Shown here in pieces: positions 57,785 through 64,000 of a stretch of DNA of 64,000 bases. Position 1 is the stretch's first letter; every line of letters begins with the position of its first letter. The notes beneath the pieces are model-generated. The model was given only the letters and a program-made list of their open reading frames with translations, was not told where the DNA came from and did no database searches. The position numbers were made by a program, and so were the translations under genes. Source of the DNA: Primulina eburnea (lineage: Eukaryota > Streptophyta > Magnoliopsida > Lamiales > Gesneriaceae); contig NW_027330988.1 of the NCBI RefSeq assembly GCF_022965805.1, positions 236,001 to 300,000 on the forward strand, read 5' to 3'.

Positions 57785-58330
57785 GATTTGTTTCTTTAAC
57801 AGCATGAGAATACCATCACAATTTATCATACGACCTCTTATAAGTTCCATGAATATCATGCATTGTCATCTCTTTACCTGCCCAAACTTTATAATATTCA
57901 AGTTCTACTCCATAATCTTTTTGAATGCCCTTCATCATTGGCGATATGATGACTCTCCCCTTAACTTCTCATTCACAATGTTAGCTACTCATGATGAATC
58001 AGCTTTAAGTTGACCTCTAGTCCGCAAATTGTCATCTCCACAACTATGGCTTCGGTTGCACTTTCTTATGGCAAATGAATTGTCCGATTTATGTTTGAAG
58101 GCATAAATTTTTCATTTACAATTCGCTTTGTTGCAAACAACTAAGATCTTATTACTATCATTTTTCCTGTAAGTAAAAGATCTTCTAGTAGCAATGACAC
58201 AGTTTTGAATACAAATCCTGAATTATGCATCATCTTTAAATGTTTGGCTAACACCGCGTATGCAATGAATCCAAAATCAATAGAATTGCTTAAAGTTCCA
58301 ACTTCAAGGGGAGAACCTCATATCGCTCAT
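57785..58330 (-). pseudogene. Mutator-like (MULE) transposase fragment
   Basis: The minus strand encodes KDYGVELEYYKVWAGKEM, then GTYKRSYDKL, a stop, and WYSHAVKETNP. This is the pattern of plant MuDR-type transposases between the DNA-binding and catalytic parts. Upstream pieces are frameshifted. No terminal inverted repeats or catalytic core were found, so this is a short relic. Confidence 0.6.
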
Positions 58331-59605
58331 GTGTGCTAAATCATTATTGAAGTATAAACTCAAATTATTCATATTATATTTCAACAAAATCATCAAATAT
58401 TTTGGTACTGGTTTTTAGAAATTGTTTATTGCAAAATCATCATAATATTTCATCAATTATTTTCAAAATTGTTTGACAAAAGATAAGTAAAATCACAAAA
58501 AAAATCGTGAAAAAACTAAATTAAATGAGAAGCATAAAAAAGATAAAAGATCATTCAAATTAACTCAAAACAAACTCATAATCAATAAAAGAGGTATAGT
58601 CACCACTGTCAACCGCGACTGATTTTTTTGTGACTAATCGAAAATCCAGTATTTTCATATATATTTTAGTATTCAAAAGACAAAAAGCAAGTATATGGAA
58701 ATTCAAATTAGGTACTTTGTAGGTCAAATAAGTACTTACTCGAAACAAACTGATAACAATAAACACAGTTCAGTTGATTTGCTTGTTACGACTAAAACAA
58801 ATAATCAAACACATAAAATGCATGACATGTGACCAACAATATACTCGTATTCATGAAAACACATAGGTTGAACACAAATCTCTCTAAGACTTCTAAAATA
58901 AGTATGTAGGTTGAACATCAACAATCTCATATGCATTAATCATAGATAAAAATGATAAAAGTGAAAAAAAAAAATCATAATATCATTTTTCTATAAATTG
59001 AATTTCATATATATTTAAATTTGACTTGCAAATTTTTTTTATTTTTTTTATATTTAACTTGCAAAATTACTAAAACACAAGGACAACAATTGACCTTGAC
59101 CTTGAATCACCTTTTTTGAAACTAGAAGAGAGGATGATAGATCAGGCATATGGATTTGCTTGCGGTAAGGGACGGTGGATTTGGTCGAGGGGAGGAGACA
59201 ATTATTTGGGTCGATGGATTTGGTTGAAGAGGAGTAGATTTATATATTTATGTAAATAACAAAGGGTAAAAATGTAAATTTGGTTTTTAGGAGGTTAAAA
59301 TTATATTTGGTGATTGTCAAGTATCAATTCTCAAATTATATTTCACGTAGAATTTTAAACAAAGATTGACAAAGAGATTTTACTTTAATTTACCCCTATA
59401 TCTCTCTGATTATATTTAAGTTCGTAAAAAAATCTCATGAAATACATAATATCCGAAATATTGATATAGCCCACACTCAAAATTTTATAAGTACAAAGAA
59501 AAACAAAATTTATTTATCGTAAACTTTATTAATATAAATATCGTCAGGCTAGCCCGCCCGCCTCGCATTAAAAAATTGACAGATTGAATTATTATTTTAG
59601 CGACA
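58331..59605. other. Intergenic, no gene seen
   Basis: AT-rich DNA. Short words such as AAATTCAAATTAGGTA near 58690 also occur near 57450, so part may be an old DNA-transposon remnant. Confidence 0.45.
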
Positions 59606-59610
59606 CGTTT

Positions 59611-61273
59611 TGTAATAGCCAAGCTTGGTGAACGATACAGTTTAAGATTTCGTATGATTATTGACTCCTTGGTTAAGATTAAGTATAGTTTTGATGTTAA
59701 GAGTTGTGATTTATGATTTATAGTATTGTTGGTTATACTTGTTATGTGGTTTTATTGTAGCGTTGTTGCGATTTAATTCATGGTAATTCGTAGGTTGAGC
59801 CAATTGGTATGAGGCCAATTGAGGTGGTTAGATAAGTTATAGAGGTTCAACTTTCTTGTTGAGAGTGTTGCCGAATTATGAGGAGAAGCAGCGTTGCGAT
59901 TCGATTTTTGTTGCAAAAGTTTGTTGTTGGCTACAGAGGTTACCGCACCCGCGGTCAGTTAGCCACCGCACCCGCGGTGTTTGGGCAGAGGCCAGACCGC
60001 ACCCGCGGTCAGTTTTGTAGCGCACCTGCGGTCGTCATTTTGGATTTTCGGAAGTGTTACAGAATGCCTAGCGCACCCGCGGTGTATTTTGGAGCGCACC
60101 CGCGGTGCGTGAATAGTAAAAGCGTGTTTTCGGTTTTAAGTGATTAAATACATGAGTTGGTTCACTTTTCCCTCATTTCTCTCCATTCTTCTCGGTTTGC
60201 AGCTCAAGGGAGACTAAGGTTCCTACATTTCTTTCATTTCCTTTCATTGACTAGCATCTTGTGGAATTATTGAAGTGAGAACAAGGTCATTGTTGGTTCA
60301 AGGAGCTAAGGTAAGCTTGTGGTATAGTTTATTCTTGGTTTTTGGTGTTGAGAGAAATTATGGATTATTGAGTGTGTTGGTTTTATAGGTTTTGTGGTAT
60401 GGGTTTGTGATTATTGAGATGTTGATGGTTCATTATATGGTTTATTGTTGTAGGAAGTGTACCAAGAGAATAGAATCAAGTGATCCAAGCGTAGTAAGTG
60501 GAATTCATTTCCTTGTGCTCACATGATAATGTATTGTGTTTCAATGGTTTTAACATGTTATTCCCTTCCATTTTATTAATGCTATGTATTAATACACTTT
60601 GTTGTATATTAGAGGCATTTTATGTATCAATTATATCAAAAGGGAATACAAAAGAAAAGAGTATGCAAAGTGTTTGGTTTAATGCCTAAAAGAGAGTTCA
60701 AAGGATTTATTGGATTGATAGATACATAGTCAGAGATTGCATGCAATTAGTTGATCTACGACCATAGGCTTATATCCCAACAGAGTATCGATTCATATCG
60801 GTGAGATATAGGTACAGAGACAGAGATACTATTTAGATATCAATCCATCATAGAAAAGAGAAATATCATCGTTATTGTTATTCATGATATAATATTTATG
60901 TTTTAGAGTTGATGGTATTTAATGTTTTCAAAACCATGTTTTTCAGAGTATGCTATGTATCCATTGTTATGTAAGAGTTCCACTTGCTAAGTTTTATACT
61001 CATTTCAGTTATTTCATGTGATGCAGATAAGAGCGACAAGCCTGGACGTTGATTGGAGCCGAAGGCATATGTATAATAGAAAGAAGGAAGAAGGCTATTT
61101 TGCTAGCATTTTGGACATGATCACAAAAATGATATTTTGTATTTTGTTGAATCATTTTATCGATCATGTATATACTTTTGATTATATGTAGAAATGTATT
61201 TTAAATCCTTCTTTCTTTTAAGAAAATTTTAAATTTCGCTGTTATTTTATTAAAACTGGTCAGAGATGTTACA
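59611..61273 (+). mobile_element. Solo LTR (1663 bp) with CGTTT target duplication
   Basis: It starts TGTAATAGCC, ends GATGTTACA and is flanked by CGTTT at 59606-59610 and 61274-61278. No coding region lies inside. Plus orientation is inferred from the acceptor-like GATGCAG near 61023 and the T-rich 3' part. The dyad array at 59940-60108 is 330-500 bp from the start. The LTR body is unlike the Athila LTRs. Confidence 0.85.
59940..60108 (+). promoter_or_regulatory. Paired-dyad array in the solo LTR (ACCGCACCCGCGGT)
   Basis: Six motifs ACCGCACCCGCGGT or GCGCACCCGCGGT occur as three pairs with 9-10 base gaps (for example CAGTTAGCC). The sense-strand motif is the same as in Athila-2, although the two LTRs share no other obvious sequence. 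Confidence 0.6.
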
Positions 61274-61442
61274 CGTTTGGATACAGGTCAAATCTGTTCA
61301 TTTGAGTATTGGGGGCATGGCGGGTCCAGCCAGTTTTTTAAAAAATAGATTTTCTAATTTCCACTATTTCTTTTTAGATTGCTAAATACATAATTACATT
61401 TAGATTGTCTATTTAGAGAATTTAAATTTGTTTTTGATTTGT

Positions 61443-61625
61443 TGAGTGAGTCTCATGTGAGACCGTCTCACAGATCATAATCTGTGAGACGGGTCAACAA
61501 TACTCATATTCACAATAAAAAATAGTACTCTTAGCATAAAAAATAATACTCTTTTATGGGTGACCCAAATAAGAGATCCGTCTCACAAATAATACCCGTG
61601 AGACCGTCTCACATAAGTTTTTGCC
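61443..61625 (-). mobile_element. GAGACGG repeat, copy f, full length
   Basis: It runs from TGAGTGAGTCTCATGTGAG to AAGTTTTTGCC and retains both subterminal palindromes (GTGAGACCGTCTCAC). It is the best-preserved copy by eye, in reverse orientation. No convincing target duplication was found. Confidence 0.82.
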
Positions 61626-62465
61626 ATGTTTTTAATGTCTTACATTTTTATTTTGCAACTAAGTTTCTTTCATGTTATTCATATTATTTGAGTACATTAC
61701 TTTTTATTCAATATCAACGTTGTTTTCGCATTATTTATTTATTCATTAAAAAAAATAAGGGGTTGAGATTTTTTCAACTCACCAGATCTGCGAGCCGACC
61801 CATTTGACAGCCTGAGCGACATCTCTTTCTTTCTCGATTCAAAATTACTACAACTTATTTAAGCTTAGTTTCATCAGTCACATGCATCTATTTTAGCTAA
61901 TGACATACATGGGTAATTATTTGAATTTGATTTTTGTGGTTAAAAATATGATAATTATACACATATAACACGGGTGTCAGTCAGCTAGTATTAAAAATAT
62001 CTCCTTGTGTTTCGAGCGAGATAAAGAATATAGAAACTAGACCGAAAATCAAAAGGGTGAGAAAAATTGAATAGGCAAGCATACTACCAAAACCAAAAGT
62101 GGGAAAAGAAAAAATTGACAACAACCATTTAGCTCCACTGGTTCTGGTTCTGAGCAGGGCTTAATGGGGGTGTCCTGCTAAGCAGCTGTGACAACCAGGA
62201 GCTTTTCAATACAAAATATCATTGGTTTCTCGAGGAGAAAATTTTCAGAACCACCTAGCATTTTGTAGACAATCTGGATAGTAAAAGCAATGACCTTATT
62301 ATCCAATGGCACACAGCAAATGTAAATTTTTTCAACAGAGACTAAGATGATCAATAGCTGTTCGGTGCGCCTACTGGTGCAGTTCTGTTATTTGATTTTA
62401 ATGACAGGGTACTGGGGTTCGTTTTCATCATTCCAAAGAAATAAACAGAAATGCAGAGTAACCAT
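61626..62465. other. Intergenic and probable 3' UTR of MPC1
   Basis: No other gene is seen. The right part, just below the MPC1 stop at 62466, presumably contains its 3' UTR. Confidence 0.5.
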
Positions 62466-63152
62466 TCACGTAGATGAAACCGCTTCTTTCTTCTCTTCTC
62501 CCAAGTACCTAAGGTGAATATAAAAAAAATTGATTACATTTCTTCTGCACAGAGTTTCACCATTAGCGCATAAACGATGAAACTTGAGCAAAGGAAAAAA
62601 GTGACAACGAATTGGCAGGAAGAAATAAAACTGAAACCGGGTGGGTCCGGAGATATACACGTGATGTTCCAGAGGGCTAAGAAGAATAAGATTTGCTAAA
62701 TTACAACTCAGGGAACTTACCCCTGACCTTTAGCCCAACGGGATAGTTGATAGAGTTGAACTGACTCATTTGAAGCATGGCAGGCAAGTAAGAGATAGTT
62801 GCGAGGCTGTACCATCCATGCAAATCTCATGAACAAAGCCGAATACATACACATTGCTGTATCATGAAAGCAAAAAAGTTAGATAATTTCTAGAGAATAA
62901 TCAGTTTATGAAATTTCACTTGAAACCTCCGGTCATGTTGCCAGATATCATTTCTGGAGGTTTCTTCATGTCTACCAGCCCCTGAAAAACCAGTTTGTCA
63001 ATAATTCAGACAAAAGTTCAACATATTATATATTTTGAAGCTCGGTAAAAGAAGCATACAGCAAGGACAAATCCCCAATTAGCTACAGGACCCCAAAAGT
63101 GAGTTGTTTTGGGACCAACAGGACTGTTTAAAAATGCTTTGAAGGAAGCCAT
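62466..63152 (-). CDS. MPC1: Mitochondrial pyruvate carrier subunit 1, 108 aa
   Basis: Exons on the minus strand are 63152-63060, 62981-62927, 62856-62721 and 62508-62466, with GT-AG introns and an open joined frame. The protein starts [20 protein letters not shown] and contains [15 protein letters not shown] and [20 protein letters not shown], close to plant MPC1. MPC1 forms a heteromer with MPC2-type subunits in the inner mitochondrial membrane and imports pyruvate. It has short hydrophobic helices and no cleaved presequence, as in the family, and the length is normal. An AG at about 63175 just upstream suggests a 5' UTR intron. Confidence 0.94.
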
Positions 63153-64000
63153 AGCTAAGTATTAAGACAAACCTGCATAGTCATAGAACAGCATTAACAT
63201 TTAGAATCTAATTGAACTAATTGGATCCATGACAATTATGACTGTCAGGCAAATTAGGATCTTTGCAAGGCCATTTTGTAAATGGCCAGGAAATACAGTT
63301 GTGTTAAGCATCACCCGGTAGAAATGGATGCTATTTGTTAGAGGTGTAACTTGGCAATAACTCGAGACTTCTAGGAAGACAAGAGTCGTGCAGGCTCTAT
63401 ATCTCTAAGAATTATACATAGATAGCTTGCAAAAGAGGATAAAGTAGGGTAAAAACCTTTTAAAGTTTATTCATAAAACCAAAAGAGATAGCAGGTCAGG
63501 AGTAGAGATAGGCAAATTTGGTAGTTTGCATGTTGAGAAACGCAAAAGTACTATACTGCAAAACCAAGCACTAGCCATAATGCTAAAAATAAAAGGTGGT
63601 ATAATGAATAAATAATAAATAAATAAATAAATAAAGGGTGATATAATAAATAAATAAATAAAAGCTGCTGGCAACAGTACGATTCATTATGTCATATAGA
63701 CAGCCACCAATGCAGCAGGGGTTAATACCAATAGTCGACATCCCAATAATTGCAAAGGCTTGGAACTCACAAGAATCAAGTATGTGACCTTGTCTTGTAA
63801 ATCGTATGACAAGCGCTTACAACTATACCAAAAACTATAGTTTGTGCCAATGGACGATTCAAAATTTTAAAATTTTACAGCAGCCCAAAAATTATATTTT
63901 GATCGTTATGTGGTTAACAGGGGCAATTGTTGCATTCAAAGATATATAAATGAAACAAACACATTGTAATGAAAAAATATATGGATGCTTACAAAAAGAG
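63153..64000. other. MPC1 upstream region
   Basis: No other gene is seen. It may include an untranslated first exon and intron of MPC1. Confidence 0.45.
63604..63662. repeat. (AATA)n microsatellites
   Basis: Two runs of AATA units are separated by a short AAGGGTGATATAAT-type spacer. Confidence 0.85.

Noticed and set aside
52571..58200. Full-length element bounded by TGTAACG at 52571 and a GTTTT flank near 58201
   Set aside because: The right end lacks LTR character and no matching LTR pair exists. The five-base match is likely chance.

Overview
This is a 64 kb piece of a plant nuclear genome. The evidence is spliced genes with GT-AG introns, plant-only protein families, tRNA-primed LTR retrotransposons, a tRNA-derived SINE and AT-rich intergenic DNA. 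The host genes look like those of a eudicot, and the style of the repeats suggests an asterid (Lamiales-like) species, but I cannot name it. There are no prokaryotic features.

Four host loci are visible. (1) A plus-strand gene at 21604-26797 has eight coding exons and encodes a 569-residue plant protein of unknown function. (2) A plus-strand LHT-type amino acid transporter lies at 28516-31765 (seven coding exons, 434 residues). (3) A minus-strand bromodomain/NET gene of the GTE (plant BET-like) family lies at 34732-51550. It has two apparent single-base frame breaks and one in-frame stop, and one of its introns holds a complete 12 kb retrotransposon. (4) A minus-strand mitochondrial pyruvate carrier subunit (MPC1) lies at 62466-63152 (four coding exons, 108 residues).

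Most of the rest is nested mobile DNA. From 240 to 2017 and just beyond 14167 lies an old Copia element. Its gag was broken by a LINE 3' fragment and by a palindromic TRIM-derived insertion, and its LTR was split by a 12.1 kb Athila-type Ty3/Gypsy element (Athila-1, 2023-14167, target duplication TTGGT). Then follow a field of small repeats, a SINE with a 15-bp target duplication, and a LINE relic split by a solo LTR. A second, younger Athila element (Athila-2, 36188-48245, target duplication TAGAT) sits inside the GTE gene. Further right are a 2.7 kb solo LTR (54674-57419) that contains a complete TRIM, a Mutator-like relic, and a 1.7 kb solo LTR (59611-61273).

The most interesting signal is not a gene. 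Four LTR families here carry clusters of short GC-rich dyads about 200-500 bp inside the LTR start, 50-100 bp upstream of a TATA-like box where one can be seen. In three families the dyads form pairs with a 7-10 bp gap. The dyad sequence differs between families but the layout is similar, and one dyad (sense ACCGCACCCGCGGT) is shared by Athila-2 and an otherwise unlike LTR. Both Athila elements carry a second array of their own dyad between pol and the third reading frame, about 530-600 bp upstream of that frame's ATG. This looks like a promoter-proximal array reused internally.
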